64,000 nucleotides of DNA from Christiangramia fulva (GTDB lineage: Bacteria; Bacteroidota; Bacteroidia; Flavobacteriales; Flavobacteriaceae), in contig NZ_CP028136.1 in NCBI RefSeq assembly GCF_003024155.1, positions 2,046,001 to 2,110,000 on the forward strand, written 5' to 3'. Numbering within the stretch: position 1 is the first letter of the stretch; every line of letters starts with the position of its first letter. Positions 42,049 through 51,027 of the stretch are shown here, in pieces. The notes beneath the pieces are model-generated. The model made no database searches, was not told where the DNA came from, and saw only the letters and a program-made list of their open reading frames with translations. The translations under genes and the position numbers were made by a program.

Positions 42049-43105
42049 AACAGATATCCTGATCATTGGAGCAGGACCCACTGGATTGTTCACCGTTTTC
42101 GAAGCGGGACTCCTTAAGCTTAAAACACACTTAATTGATGCCTTACCACAACCGGGAGGGCAGTGTTCAGAGATCTACCCGAAAAAACCTATTTATGATA
42201 TTCCGGCTTTTCCGGAAATCCTGGCAGGTGACCTTGTGAAAAACCTGATGGAACAGATCAGGCCTTTTTCTCCCGGATTCACTTTGGGGGAACGTGCCGA
42301 AACCCTTGAAAAATTAGATGATGGCACTTTCATCGTCACCACTAATAAAGGTACTCAGCATCATGCTCCGGTTGTGGCGATTGCGGGAGGATTAGGTTCT
42401 TTCGAGCCCAGAAAACCCCCGATCAAGAATATTAGCGATTATGAAGATAAGGGAGTTTCTTATTTTATCAAAGATCCGGAGATCTATCGAAACCGTCGGG
42501 TAGTGATTGCCGGCGGCGGTGATTCGGCTTTAGATTGGGCGATTTATTTGGCCGATATCGCTTCGGAAGTTGCTTTGGTACATAGAAGAGCCGAATTTCG
42601 TGGCGCGCTGGATTCTGTGGAAAGAGTTTCTGAATTGGCAAAACTCGGAAAGATCGAAATGATCACCAATGCTGAAGTCGTTGGACTTCGTGGTGAAAAT
42701 GAGCTGGAACAGGTGGTGATCCGTCATAAAGATGAAGCACGGGGCGAGGAATTTCGGGAAGTGGATGATTTTATTCCTCTTTTTGGATTGTCTCCCAAAC
42801 TTGGACCTATTGGCAACTGGGGCCTCGAAATTGAGAAAAACGCTATCAAGGTTGATAATTCTTACGATTATCAAACGAACATTCCCGGCGTTTACGCGAT
42901 CGGCGATGTGAATACCTATAAAGGAAAATTGAAACTGATCCTTTCCGGTTTTCACGAGGCGGCGATCATGTGCCAGAGCGCCTATCAAAAAATTCATCCC
43001 GATAAGAAATTCGTATTGAAATACACCACTGTTGGAGGTGTTGAAGGATTCGATGGAACAAAAAAAGAAGCCAAGCGGGAAGTGGTGCAGAGTATAGGAG
43101 TTTAA
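42041..43105 (+). CDS. Ferredoxin-NADP+ reductase, thioredoxin-reductase-like type
   Basis: 354 residues from the ATG at 42041 (MIKTDILIIGAGPTGLFTVF). FAD-binding GAGPTG, NADPH-binding VVIAGGGDSALDWAIYL, second FAD motif GVYAIGDVNTYKGKLKLI. It lacks the CxxC redox pair of thioredoxin reductase, as in TrxR-like ferredoxin-NADP+ reductases. At the end of the cysH to siroheme operon it most likely keeps ferredoxin reduced for sulfite reductase (inference from position). A strong terminator follows. Confidence 0.93.
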   Translation: MIKTDILIIGAGPTGLFTVFEAGLLKLKTHLIDALPQPGGQCSEIYPKKPIYDIPAFPEILAGDLVKNLMEQIRPFSPGFTLGERAETLEKLDDGTFIVTTNKGTQHHAPVVAIAGGLGSFEPRKPPIKNISDYEDKGVSYFIKDPEIYRNRRVVIAGGGDSALDWAIYLADIASEVALVHRRAEFRGALDSVERVSELAKLGKIEMITNAEVVGLRGENELEQVVIRHKDEARGEEFREVDDFIPLFGLSPKLGPIGNWGLEIEKNAIKVDNSYDYQTNIPGVYAIGDVNTYKGKLKLILSGFHEAAIMCQSAYQKIHPDKKFVLKYTTVGGVEGFDGTKKEAKREVVQSIGV

Positions 43106-43128
43106 TTAGTCTATTATACTTGTTTTCC

Positions 43129-43162
43129 AAAACCTGCGGATTTAGTTTCCGCAGGTTTTTTT
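43129..43162 (+). terminator. Terminator of the sulfur assimilation operon
   Basis: 12-bp perfect stem AAAACCTGCGGA (43129-43140) and TCCGCAGGTTTT (43148-43159), seven T. Confidence 0.93.
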
Positions 43163-43258
43163 AACTCCTCTTTCTCAGTTACATAAGCTTATAAAGGCTA
43201 AATTAGTTTCAGAAAAATCACGAAAAAATATTTTTTTTCAGCTTAAAATAGGAGGCAG

Positions 43259-43753
43259 ATGGAAACTTTAAAAATGGATTTTAGGATAAATATGGATGAA
43301 AATGCGGTGATCGTTGAGAAAGAATTTGCCGCTCCGGTTGATGTTGTCTGGTCGGCATGGACGCTTCCGGAAACTCTAGATAAATGGTGGGCGCCGAAAC
43401 CCTGGAAAGCTAAGACCAAATCGATGAAATTTCGTGAAGGAGGAAAATGGTTTTATGCGATGATTGGTCCAGAAGGCGAAGAACACCATGCCATTGTGGA
43501 ATATAAATTAGTAATACCTGAGCAGCTTTTTGAAGGGATTGATTCTTTCTGTGATGAAAACGGAAAGGTGAATGAGGAGCTTCCGAAAGCTTACTGGAAA
43601 GTGGAGTTTGAACCGGAAGGGGCGCGTACTTTAGTCAGAATAGAAACAAAATATAACTCCGCTAAAGAGCTCGAAACTATTTTGAATATGGGATTTCAGG
43701 AAGGTTTTACTGCTGCGCTTAACAGTTTAGATGAGCACTTCAAATCCAGATAA
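43259..43753 (+). CDS. SRPBCC/AHSA1-type ligand-binding domain protein
   Basis: 164 residues, single START-like domain: VEKEFAAPVDVVWSAWTLPE, LDKWWAPKPWKAKTK, FREGGKWFYAMIGPEGEEHH and FQEGFTAALNSLDEHF. These motifs match the activator of Hsp90 ATPase homologue 1-like group, which binds hydrophobic ligands; no specific function is known. The start is unusual for this genome in having an AGGAGG-like Shine-Dalgarno sequence (ATAGGAGGCAG) just before the ATG. Confidence 0.9.
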   Translation: METLKMDFRINMDENAVIVEKEFAAPVDVVWSAWTLPETLDKWWAPKPWKAKTKSMKFREGGKWFYAMIGPEGEEHHAIVEYKLVIPEQLFEGIDSFCDENGKVNEELPKAYWKVEFEPEGARTLVRIETKYNSAKELETILNMGFQEGFTAALNSLDEHFKSR

Positions 43754-43760
43754 GGAATGT

Positions 43761-43768
43761 TATCTTTG
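43761..43768 (+). promoter_or_regulatory. OsmC gene -7 promoter element
   Basis: TATCTTTG, perfect TAnnTTTG, 15 bp before the ATG at 43784; no clear -33 TTG. Predicted leader is about 10 nt. Confidence 0.65.
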
Positions 43769-43783
43769 CTAAAAATCATATAA

Positions 43784-44206
43784 ATGAAGGTCAGTTTAAG
43801 AAGAATCAACGATAATTATCTTTTTGAAACCAAAAATGAGCGGGGCGATATCGTGCTGCTCGATAATAAATCTGAAGCAGATCCAAAAGGTTCCAGTCCC
43901 ATGGATTTATTGCTTCGTGGGATCGCGGGCTGTAGTAGTATTGACGTGGTGATGATCCTAAAAAAACAGCAGCACGAACTGGAAGATTTACGGGTTGAAG
44001 TGGAAGGTTTCCGTGTAGACGGAGCCATTCCGAATGTTTTTAAGAAAATTCATCTTGATTTTATTCTGAAAGGCGATGTGCCTCCGGCCAAAGCAAAAAG
44101 AGCGGTTGATCTATCCATGAAAAAATACTGTTCTGTTGCCAAAATGCTTGAAAAAGCGGCCGAGATCAGTTATGCCGTTCAGTTGAATGGAGAAAAAATT
44201 GAATAA
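43784..44206 (+). CDS. OsmC-family peroxiredoxin-like protein
   Basis: 140 residues. Contains the OsmC/YhfA features GSSPMDLLLRGIAGCSSIDV, where Cys is the first redox residue, and SMKKYCSVAKMLEKAAEISY with the second Cys. Such proteins reduce organic hydroperoxides or serve as thiol-dependent reductases. The likely catalytic pair is Cys near 46 and Cys near 111. It has its own promoter box and sits between sulfur assimilation and metH. Confidence 0.92.
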   Translation: MKVSLRRINDNYLFETKNERGDIVLLDNKSEADPKGSSPMDLLLRGIAGCSSIDVVMILKKQQHELEDLRVEVEGFRVDGAIPNVFKKIHLDFILKGDVPPAKAKRAVDLSMKKYCSVAKMLEKAAEISYAVQLNGEKIE

Positions 44207-44217
44207 ACAAAGTAAAA

Positions 44218-44289
44218 GAGTTAAGAAGGAAATGAGTTAATTCTTTTTCAATATTACTTTTAGCTTTTTAACTCATTTCCTCTTTAACT
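44218..44289. repeat. Long imperfect inverted repeat after the OsmC gene
   Basis: GAGTTAAGAAGGAAATGAGT near 44218-44240 is almost the reverse complement of ACTCATTTCCTCTTTAACTT near 44269-44289, with a T-rich loop. It can fold into a stem of about 20 bp. It may act as terminator for the OsmC gene; the arms look like a low-complexity repeat found in several flavobacterial spacers. Confidence 0.65.
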
Positions 44290-44317
44290 TATTTAAGCTA
44301 ACTTTTTCTAAAAATCC

Positions 44318-44347
44318 TTGCAAATTCAAGGCTTCGCCCTATATTTG
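44318..44347 (+). promoter_or_regulatory. metH promoter
   Basis: TTG at 44318-44320, 19-nt spacer, TATATTTG at 44340-44347, full consensus. Predicted start near 44353, about 20 nt before the riboswitch. Confidence 0.85.
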
Positions 44348-44371
44348 CGTTATAAGTTCATTTATAAAATG

Positions 44372-44475
44372 TCGTTATCAAGAAAGGCTGAGGGAATAGA
44401 CCCGCTGAAGCCTTAGCAACCCTCCCACGGGAGAAGGTGCTACGTTCTACCACGCCTGGCGCGGATAGATAACAA
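44372..44475 (+). promoter_or_regulatory. SAM-I (S-box) riboswitch upstream of metH
   Basis: All S-box landmarks are in order: P1 strand GTTATC (44374-44379), AAGAAAGGCTGAGGGA, GACCC-GCTGAAGCC, the invariant GCAACC, CTCCC/GGGAG stem of P3, AAGGTGCTA, a P4 hairpin, and the closing GATAGATAAC (P1 3' strand 44468-44473). Binding of SAM should lower metH expression. No obvious terminator follows, so control may be translational. TTGATAAC recurs at 44498-44505 and could pair with GTTATCAA, competing with P1. Confidence 0.93.
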
Positions 44476-44520
44476 AAGATTCTTTCCTCCTTCTTTTTTG
44501 ATAACAATTATTACAATCAA

Positions 44521-45561
44521 ATGTCAAAAATAGAAGACGTACTCTCACAAAAAATACTGATACTCGATGGAGCCATGGGAACCATGCTTCAGGAATATAA
44601 ATTTTCTGAAGAAGATTTCCGCGGAAAACGATTTGCCGACTGGCCGGTTTCCTTAAAAGGAAATAACGACCTGTTGTCAATCACACAGCCAAACGCCATC
44701 GCCGATATCCACCGAAAATATTTTGAAGCCGGTGCCGATATTGTGGAAACCAATACATTTTCAGGTACGCGCATCGCCATGGCCGATTATAAAATGGAGG
44801 ATCTGGTGTATGAGCTGAATTACGAGTCGGCTAAAATTGCCAAAAAAGTGGCAGAGGAAGTAACGGCTGAAAATCCTGAAAAGCCAAGATTTGTCGCTGG
44901 TGCAATGGGACCCACCAATAAGACGGCGAGTATGAGCCCCGATGTAAATGATCCCGGCTACAGGGCGATTTCATTTGAAGAATTATATGAAAATTACAAG
45001 GAACAAGCTAAGGCTTTGATCGACGGCGGTGTGGATGTACTTCTAGTGGAAACCGTTTTTGATACATTGAATGCCAAGGCTGCCTTGTTCGCCATTGATG
45101 AATTGAAAGAAGAGTTGAATTTAGATATCCCGATCATGGTCAGCGGTACGATTACCGACGCTTCCGGAAGAACCCTTTCGGGGCAGACTGCTGAAGCTTT
45201 CCTGATTTCGGTTTCTCATATTCCGCTGATGAGCATAGGTTTTAACTGCGCACTCGGCGCGAAACAACTGACGCCACATCTGGAAGCAGTGGCAAGAAAT
45301 TCCAATTTTGGAGTTTCGGCTTACCCTAATGCCGGACTTCCCAATGCTTTTGGAGAATATGACCAGGAAGCTCCCGAGATGGCTGCGCAGGTAAAGGAAT
45401 ACCTTGAAAAAGGACTGGTGAATATCCTCGGTGGCTGCTGCGGTACCACACCTGCCCACATTAAGGCAATTGCTGAAATTGCCGCTAATTATAAACCTCG
45501 AAAGATTAAAATTAAACGTCATGCTGAACTTGTTTCAGCATCCCATCAATCAAATAATTAA
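44521..45561 (+). CDS. metH: Methionine synthase, homocysteine S-methyltransferase module (first half of split MetH)
   Basis: 346 residues corresponding to the homocysteine-binding module of MetH. It starts [20 protein letters not shown] and has GANDGT-like [69 protein letters not shown] with the first zinc Cys and [17 protein letters not shown] with the Cys pair. The remaining modules are encoded 80 bp downstream in another frame. Splitting of MetH at this point is, as I recall, normal in Flavobacteria. The last residues [10 protein letters not shown] come from a mobile palindromic repeat, not from MetH. Confidence 0.94.
   Translation: MSKIEDVLSQKILILDGAMGTMLQEYKFSEEDFRGKRFADWPVSLKGNNDLLSITQPNAIADIHRKYFEAGADIVETNTFSGTRIAMADYKMEDLVYELNYESAKIAKKVAEEVTAENPEKPRFVAGAMGPTNKTASMSPDVNDPGYRAISFEELYENYKEQAKALIDGGVDVLLVETVFDTLNAKAALFAIDELKEELNLDIPIMVSGTITDASGRTLSGQTAEAFLISVSHIPLMSIGFNCALGAKQLTPHLEAVARNSNFGVSAYPNAGLPNAFGEYDQEAPEMAAQVKEYLEKGLVNILGGCCGTTPAHIKAIAEIAANYKPRKIKIKRHAELVSASHQSNN
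45517..45547. repeat. [13 protein letters not shown] palindromic repeat
   Basis: CGTCATGCTGAACTTGTTTC then AGCATCCCATC, an inverted repeat (ATGCTGAA/TTCAGCAT) whose translation [10 protein letters not shown] is widely seen as spurious protein ends in Bacteroidota. It forms the C-terminus of the first metH half. Confidence 0.88.
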
Positions 45562-45640
45562 TTGAGAACTGAACGGAGACCCTGAAATCTTGAGGATTCA
45601 TCGGAGTTAAACTGTTTTAGGGTGACGAAAACTGTAAAAT

Positions 45641-48600
45641 ATGAGTACTATAAGTACAAATTCAATAAATAAATCAGATTCCATGGGGGGTTCGGGTGGG
45701 TCCCGTCCCTTAAAATTATCCGGACTCGAGCCGCTGATTATCACGCCGGAAAGCAATTTCGTTAATGTAGGGGAAAGAACCAATGTTGCCGGTTCAAGAA
45801 AATTCCTGCGTCTTATAAAAGAAGAAAAGTTTGAAGAAGCCCTCGATGTTGCTCGCGAGCAGGTGGAAGGTGGCGCACAGATCATCGATGTAAACATGGA
45901 TGATGGCCTTATTGAAGGTAAGGAAGCGATGGTGAAATTTCTCAATCTCATGGTTGCCGAACCCGATATCGCTCGTGTTCCGATCATGATCGATAGCTCG
46001 AAATGGGAAATTATCGAGGCCGGTCTTCAGGTTGTCCAGGGAAAATGCGTGGTGAATTCCATCAGTTTAAAGGAAGGTGAAGAAGAATTCATTAAGCATG
46101 CTAAAAAAATCAGGCGATACGGCGCAGCTGTAATCGTGATGGCTTTTGACGAGGTAGGCCAGGCAGATAATTATGAACGACGCATTGAAATTACCAAACG
46201 TTCCTATGATATTCTTGTAAACAAAGTAAATTTTCCTCCCGAAGACATTATTTTCGATCTTAATATTTTTCCTGTCGGAACAGGGATGGATGAGCATCGT
46301 CGTAACGCGATCGATTTCATTGAAGCTACGCGCTGGGTGAAAGAAAATCTCCCTTATTGCAGCGTTAGCGGCGGGGTGAGCAATGTTTCCTTTTCTTTCC
46401 GCGGAAATAATCCCGTTCGTGAGGCCATGCATTCTGCTTTTCTGTATCACGCGATCAAAGCCGGAATGAATATGGGAATCGTAAACCCCGGAATGCTGGA
46501 GGTTTATGATGAGATTCCCAAAGACCTGCTCGAACATGTTGAAGATGTGATCCTGGATCGTCGCGATGATGCCACGGAACGATTGCTGGATTTTGCTGAA
46601 AATGTGGTCGCTTCCAAAAAAGTGCAAAAAACCGATCTTGCATGGAGAGAAAAACCGCTTCAGGATAGGATTACCCATGCGCTGGTAAAAGGAATAGACG
46701 GCTTTATTCTTGAAGACATAGAACAGGCGCGGCAGGAGGCCGAAAAACCTCTGGATGTGATCGAAGGACCTTTGATGATCGGGATGAATGTCGTGGGAGA
46801 CCTCTTCGGAAGTGGGAAAATGTTCCTGCCACAAGTGGTGAAATCGGCAAGGGTGATGAAAAAAGCCGTGGCTTATTTATTACCCTATATTGAAGCCGCA
46901 AAAAAAGCCCCCACTCCCCCAAAGGGGGAACCATATTGGCAAACTGCCGACCCTTTGCTATACGGAAAGATGAAGGAGTACGCGAAGAAAATGCGATATG
47001 AGAAATCAACCGAAGCAGAGCGGGTGCTATGGGATGCACTAAGCAACAAGAAACTCGAAGGATACAAATTTAGAAGACAACATATTGTTGGCAGTTATAT
47101 CGCCGATTTCATCTGCCTGAAAGAAAAACTTATAATAGAAGTTGACGGGCTTATTCATCAGCTCCCGGAGAATAAAAAGAGCGATGAAGAAAGAACTGAG
47201 TGGTTAAAATCTCAGGAATTCAGAGTGATAAGATTTTCAAATGAAGCAGTTTTAAATGAAACTGAAAAAGTTCTGAAAAAGATTTTAGCAGAGTTGAAAA
47301 AAGCGCCCCCATCGGGGGTTGGGGGGGCAGGAAAAGTCTTGTTGGCAACCGTAAAAGGCGATGTACACGATATCGGGAAAAATATCGTTGGCGTGGTTTT
47401 GGGTTGTAATAATTATGAAATTATCGATCTCGGCGTAATGGTGCCACCGGAAAAGATCATCGAAACCGCTAAAAAGGAAAACGTTGATGCCATTGGCCTT
47501 AGCGGACTCATTACTCCGTCGCTGGATGAAATGGTGTATCTCGCCAAAGAAATGGAGCGCCAGGAATTTTCGGTGCCGCTGTTGATCGGTGGCGCGACGA
47601 CCTCCAAAGCCCATACCGCGGTAAAGATCGATCCACAATACAAACATGCGGTGGCCCATGTGAACGATGCCTCAAGGGCGGTGACCGTGGTGGGCGATTT
47701 GCTCAAGGAAACTACACGCGAAAAATACAAATCTGATCTGAAAGTTGAATATGACAAATTCAGGAAGAATTTTAAAAAGCGCAGCAAGGTTAAATCCTTC
47801 CTGAGCATTGAGGAAGCCCGAGAAAATAAGTTCAAAATTGACTGGGAATCTACCGAAATTTTTAAACCAAACCAGTTAGGAATCCAGGTAATCGAAGATT
47901 TTGAACTGGATAAACTTCTGGATTATATTGACTGGAGTCCGTTTTTCAGAAGTTGGGACCTACACGGCCGTTATCCGGATATTCTTAAAGATAAAAAGGT
48001 TGGGGAGCAGGCGCAGATTCTTTTCGAAGATGCAAAAGTTCTGCTGAAGCGAATTTTGGATGAAAAACTGCTTAAAGCAAAGGCTGTTTTCGGACTTTTT
48101 GAAGCGAATTCAGTAAATGATGATATCGAAGTTAAATACAACCAGGATTCAGAGAAGAAAAAGACGATTTTCAGAACGCTTCGCCAGCAGCTGAAAAAAT
48201 ATGGTGAGAAGCCCAATTTCGCCCTTGCCGATTTTGTCGCGCCTAAGGAAACGGGAATTCAGGATTATGTAGGTGCTTTTTGCGTGACCACAGGTTTTGG
48301 AACCGATAAAATAGCGGCAGAATATGAAAAAAATCATGACGATTATAATTCGATCATGATCAAAGCATTAGCCGATCGACTTGCCGAAGCTTTTGCCGAA
48401 TACCTTCATAAAAAAGTGAGAAAAAACGAGTGGGGCTATGCTTCGGCTGAAAGCCTGAGCAATGAAGACCTGATAAAAGAAGAATATAAAGGCATTCGTC
48501 CTGCACCTGGATATCCCGCCTGTCCCGATCATTTGGAGAAATTGACCATTTGGGATATTTTGAAGGTTGAGGAAAGAATTGGCGTGAAATTAACCGAAAG

Positions 48601-48772
48601 TCTGGCGATGTGGCCGGCAGCGAGTGTTAGTGGTTATTATTTTGCTAATCCGGAAGCCAGATATTTCGGACTTGGAAAAATCAAGGAAGACCAGGTGAAA
48701 GATTATGCCGAACGAAAAGGAATTCCCTTGAAAAAAGCAGAGAAATGGCTGAATCCGAATATCGCGGATTAG
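45641..48772 (+). CDS. metH: Methionine synthase, folate, B12 and activation modules (second half of split MetH), with DUF559 insertion
   Basis: 1043 residues, about 140 more than expected. The folate module begins at [20 protein letters not shown] (about 30-290). The helical cap contains [20 protein letters not shown]. Then comes the foreign insert, after which the B12 Rossmann domain resumes with [20 protein letters not shown] (His ligand in DVHDIG) and [20 protein letters not shown]. The SAM-binding activation domain has [34 protein letters not shown] and [18 protein letters not shown]. The insert (about residues 423-563) lies exactly in the cap-to-B12 linker and keeps the frame, so activity may survive. 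SAM-I control acts on the whole metH transcript. Confidence 0.93.
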   Translation: MSTISTNSINKSDSMGGSGGSRPLKLSGLEPLIITPESNFVNVGERTNVAGSRKFLRLIKEEKFEEALDVAREQVEGGAQIIDVNMDDGLIEGKEAMVKFLNLMVAEPDIARVPIMIDSSKWEIIEAGLQVVQGKCVVNSISLKEGEEEFIKHAKKIRRYGAAVIVMAFDEVGQADNYERRIEITKRSYDILVNKVNFPPEDIIFDLNIFPVGTGMDEHRRNAIDFIEATRWVKENLPYCSVSGGVSNVSFSFRGNNPVREAMHSAFLYHAIKAGMNMGIVNPGMLEVYDEIPKDLLEHVEDVILDRRDDATERLLDFAENVVASKKVQKTDLAWREKPLQDRITHALVKGIDGFILEDIEQARQEAEKPLDVIEGPLMIGMNVVGDLFGSGKMFLPQVVKSARVMKKAVAYLLPYIEAAKKAPTPPKGEPYWQTADPLLYGKMKEYAKKMRYEKSTEAERVLWDALSNKKLEGYKFRRQHIVGSYIADFICLKEKLIIEVDGLIHQLPENKKSDEERTEWLKSQEFRVIRFSNEAVLNETEKVLKKILAELKKAPPSGVGGAGKVLLATVKGDVHDIGKNIVGVVLGCNNYEIIDLGVMVPPEKIIETAKKENVDAIGLSGLITPSLDEMVYLAKEMERQEFSVPLLIGGATTSKAHTAVKIDPQYKHAVAHVNDASRAVTVVGDLLKETTREKYKSDLKVEYDKFRKNFKKRSKVKSFLSIEEARENKFKIDWESTEIFKPNQLGIQVIEDFELDKLLDYIDWSPFFRSWDLHGRYPDILKDKKVGEQAQILFEDAKVLLKRILDEKLLKAKAVFGLFEANSVNDDIEVKYNQDSEKKKTIFRTLRQQLKKYGEKPNFALADFVAPKETGIQDYVGAFCVTTGFGTDKIAAEYEKNHDDYNSIMIKALADRLAEAFAEYLHKKVRKNEWGYASAESLSNEDLIKEEYKGIRPAPGYPACPDHLEKLTIWDILKVEERIGVKLTESLAMWPAASVSGYYFANPEARYFGLGKIKEDQVKDYAERKGIPLKKAEKWLNPNIAD
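46907..47330 (+). mobile_element. In-frame DUF559 (Vsr-like endonuclease) insertion in metH, flanked by inverted GC-rich palindromes
   Basis: About 424 bp. The left end is GCCCCCACTCCCCCAAAGGG (from 46907), the right end in inverse orientation is GCGCCCCCATCGGGGGTTGG (from 47303). Between them a complete DUF559 domain is encoded: [72 protein letters not shown] and [19 protein letters not shown]. The ADF Asp and IEVDG Glu are the PD-(D/E)xK/Vsr-like catalytic positions. The palindromes match solitary copies at 41427 and 51770. Confidence 0.85.
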
Positions 48773-48917
48773 ATTATTGTATAGAGTAGTTAGTAGTAAG
48801 TATTGAGTAGATCTGCCAGTTTTTCAAGACCTCGAAGATCTATTAAAAAAATATAATTAAAGTGATAAAATTTGCTTTAGGCTTATAGCTTAAAGCTTTT
48901 AGCTGATATAAGTTTAA

Positions 48918-49871
48918 ATGAAAGTAACAGAGCACATCCAGAAAGCAAACGGGAAAACCCTGTTTTCATTCGAGATCATTCCGCCAAAAAAAGGAAAAAA
49001 TATCCAGGAACTCTATGATAATATCGATCCGCTGATGGAATTTAGGCCGCCATTCATAGACGTGACCACTTCCCGTGAGGAGTTTGTTTATGTTGAACGT
49101 GACGGACTATTTGATCGGCAAATTACCCGTATGCGACCGGGAACCGTTGGGATTTGCGCGGCCATAAAACATAAATACAATGTTGATACCGTCCCACATG
49201 TGCTTTGCGGCGGATTCACCAAGCAGGAAACCGAATATCTGCTTGTGGACTGTCAGTATCTCGAGATTGAGAATGTAATGGCGCTGCGCGGTGACGCGAT
49301 GAGCCATCAGAAGTATTTTGAACCTTCGGAAGGTGGTCATAACTTCGCCTGTGAGCTGGTGAAGCAGATCAAAGACCTGAATACCGGCCGATATTTGCAT
49401 GATGTGATCGAAACCGATTATAATTCTGAATTCTGTATTGGAGTAGCCGGGTATCCCGAAAAGCATATGGAAGCACCTTCGTTAAAATCTGATCTGAAAA
49501 GGCTTAAGGAAAAGGTAGATTCCGGGGCCGATTATATCGTAACCCAGATGTTCTTCGACAACCAGAAATTTTTCGAATTTGTAAAAGCGGCACGGGAAAT
49601 GGGCATAGAGGTACCCATAATCCCAGGAATCAAGCCTATTGCAGTCAAAAAACATCTGCAATTATTACCGCAGGTTTTTAAAATTGATCTCCCGGAAGAG
49701 TTGATTTCTGAAGTTGAAAAATGTAAATCCAATAAGGAGGTGAGGCAACTGGGTATCGAGTGGTGTATCCAGCAATCTAAAGAATTAATGGATTTTGGCG
49801 TGCCTGTGCTGCATTATTATTCTATGGGCAAAAGCAGCAATATTGAGCAGATCGCTTCAGCCGTTTTTTGA
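48918..49871 (+). CDS. metF: 5,10-methylenetetrahydrofolate reductase
   Basis: 317 residues, standard. Makes 5-methyl-THF, the methyl donor for MetH just upstream. Motifs: LFSFEIIPPKKGKNIQELYD, PPFIDVTTSREEFVYVERDG, VPHVLCGGFTKQETEYLLVD, LALRGD-type MALRGDA, GVAGYPEKHMEAPS and GADYIVTQMFFDNQKFFEFV. TIM-barrel FAD enzyme of bacterial type. The 145-bp spacer after metH holds no clear promoter; co-transcription with metH under the SAM-I riboswitch is likely. Confidence 0.97.
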   Translation: MKVTEHIQKANGKTLFSFEIIPPKKGKNIQELYDNIDPLMEFRPPFIDVTTSREEFVYVERDGLFDRQITRMRPGTVGICAAIKHKYNVDTVPHVLCGGFTKQETEYLLVDCQYLEIENVMALRGDAMSHQKYFEPSEGGHNFACELVKQIKDLNTGRYLHDVIETDYNSEFCIGVAGYPEKHMEAPSLKSDLKRLKEKVDSGADYIVTQMFFDNQKFFEFVKAAREMGIEVPIIPGIKPIAVKKHLQLLPQVFKIDLPEELISEVEKCKSNKEVRQLGIEWCIQQSKELMDFGVPVLHYYSMGKSSNIEQIASAVF

Positions 49872-49908
49872 TTTTTCAACCTAAAGGTGATTTTTTTCGT
49901 AAATATCT

Positions 49909-49916
49909 TAGATTTG
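49909..49916 (+). promoter_or_regulatory. Promoter element for the PagL-like gene
   Basis: TAGATTTG, perfect TAnnTTTG, ending 7 bp before the ATG at 49924, implying a very short or absent leader. Confidence 0.6.
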
Positions 49917-49923
49917 CCTTCGT

Positions 49924-51027
49924 ATGAAAAAAATCGCTCCAGTCTTTTTTCTGCTTTCCACTCTGTTTGCACTTGGGCAGGAAAATGAAATCCCGAAATT
50001 CCATTCCCTGGATGCGAATTTTTATTATGGGAGCATTGTTGAGCATAATCCCGATATTTCACATTTGATCACCGGTCATCCTACCGGTTTTATTTTAACT
50101 TATAACCGCAAGACCTACGGATTTGAAAAATGGGAACGACGGTATAATTATCCAGATTTTGGCTTTTCTTTTATTTATCAGGATCTGAAAAATCAGTATT
50201 TGGGAGAAAATATGGGCCTTTATGCTCATATGAGCTTTTATGCGCTAAAGCGGAAATTCATGTTCCGCATCGGGCAGGGAGTGGCTTATGCCACGACTCC
50301 TTATGATCAAAATGATAATTACCGGAATAATGCCTACGGAACCCATTTTCTGAGTACCACTTACCTGATGGGGAATTTTAAAAAGGAAAATATTTTTGAA
50401 GGTCTTGGAGTGCAGGCAGGGATTACATTAATCCATTATTCCAATGCCGATCTCGGCTCCCCGAATCACAGTACAAATACCTTTACTTTTAACCTTGGGC
50501 TGAATTATATGCTGGAACATGAGGATATTCCTAATTATATTCCACGAGGCCCGAAAGAAAAATATACAGAACCGGTTCATTATAATTTTGCTTTGCGTGG
50601 TGGAGTGAATACTACCGGTGTGGTTGGTTCTCCGCAATTGCCATTTTTTACCATCGCTGCCTACGCCGATAAAGTGTTGAATCATAAAAGCACACTCCAG
50701 GCCGGAGCAGAAATTTTCTTTTCCCGTTCTCTTGAAGAATTTATAAAATATAAATCTATAGCTTTTCCACAGCAAACCACGACGGGCGAGGAAGATGCCA
50801 AACGGGTGGGTGTATTTGTTGGGCATAAACTCACCTTTAATAAAATGTCGCTCATCACTCAGCTAGGCTTTTATGCGTATTATCCATATACCGATTATGT
50901 GGACCAGGTTTATAATCGGGTGGGGCTCGAGCGGAAAATCAATGACGACTGGTGGACTTCGGTGAGTTTGAGGGCACACGGTGCAAACGCGGAATGCGTG
51001 GAACTTTCAATTGGGTACAGATTATGA
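49924..51027 (+). CDS. Acyloxyacyl hydrolase / PagL-like lipid A deacylase family outer-membrane protein
   Basis: 367 residues with signal peptide (MKKIAPVFFLLSTLFALGQ). Beta-barrel strands follow. The PagL-type active site His-x-Ser is visible in LIHYSNADLGSPNHSTNTF, where H and S of HYSNA are the expected pair, with following Asn-rich region. Family members remove an acyl chain from lipid A in the outer membrane. The protein is about twice the length of PagL, which is common for Bacteroidota homologues. Its stop overlaps the next ATG (ATGA). Confidence 0.86.
   Translation: MKKIAPVFFLLSTLFALGQENEIPKFHSLDANFYYGSIVEHNPDISHLITGHPTGFILTYNRKTYGFEKWERRYNYPDFGFSFIYQDLKNQYLGENMGLYAHMSFYALKRKFMFRIGQGVAYATTPYDQNDNYRNNAYGTHFLSTTYLMGNFKKENIFEGLGVQAGITLIHYSNADLGSPNHSTNTFTFNLGLNYMLEHEDIPNYIPRGPKEKYTEPVHYNFALRGGVNTTGVVGSPQLPFFTIAAYADKVLNHKSTLQAGAEIFFSRSLEEFIKYKSIAFPQQTTTGEEDAKRVGVFVGHKLTFNKMSLITQLGFYAYYPYTDYVDQVYNRVGLERKINDDWWTSVSLRAHGANAECVELSIGYRL

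Noticed and set aside
45579..45628. Possible hairpin repeat (CCCTGAAA ... TTTTAGGG) between the metH halves
   Set aside because: Only 7-8 imperfect complementary bases far apart; too weak to list as a feature, though it adds to the repeat-rich nature of the spacer.
44521..45640. metH split as a sequencing frameshift
   Set aside because: The two ORFs are separated by 80 bp of repeat-like DNA with stops, and a split at this domain border is common in Flavobacteria.
46067..46834. 255-residue ORF antisense to metH
   Set aside because: Its composition is that of a reverse complement of metH; no start signal or family motif.
46907..47330. Intein within MetH
   Set aside because: No Cys/Ser at the left junction, no terminal His-Asn and no Hint-domain blocks; the inserted domain is DUF559 only.
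50952..51023. Extended DUF2807 protein starting inside the PagL-like gene
   Set aside because: The ATG at 51024 starts a perfect lipoprotein signal and overlaps the previous stop by four bases, a usual coupling.
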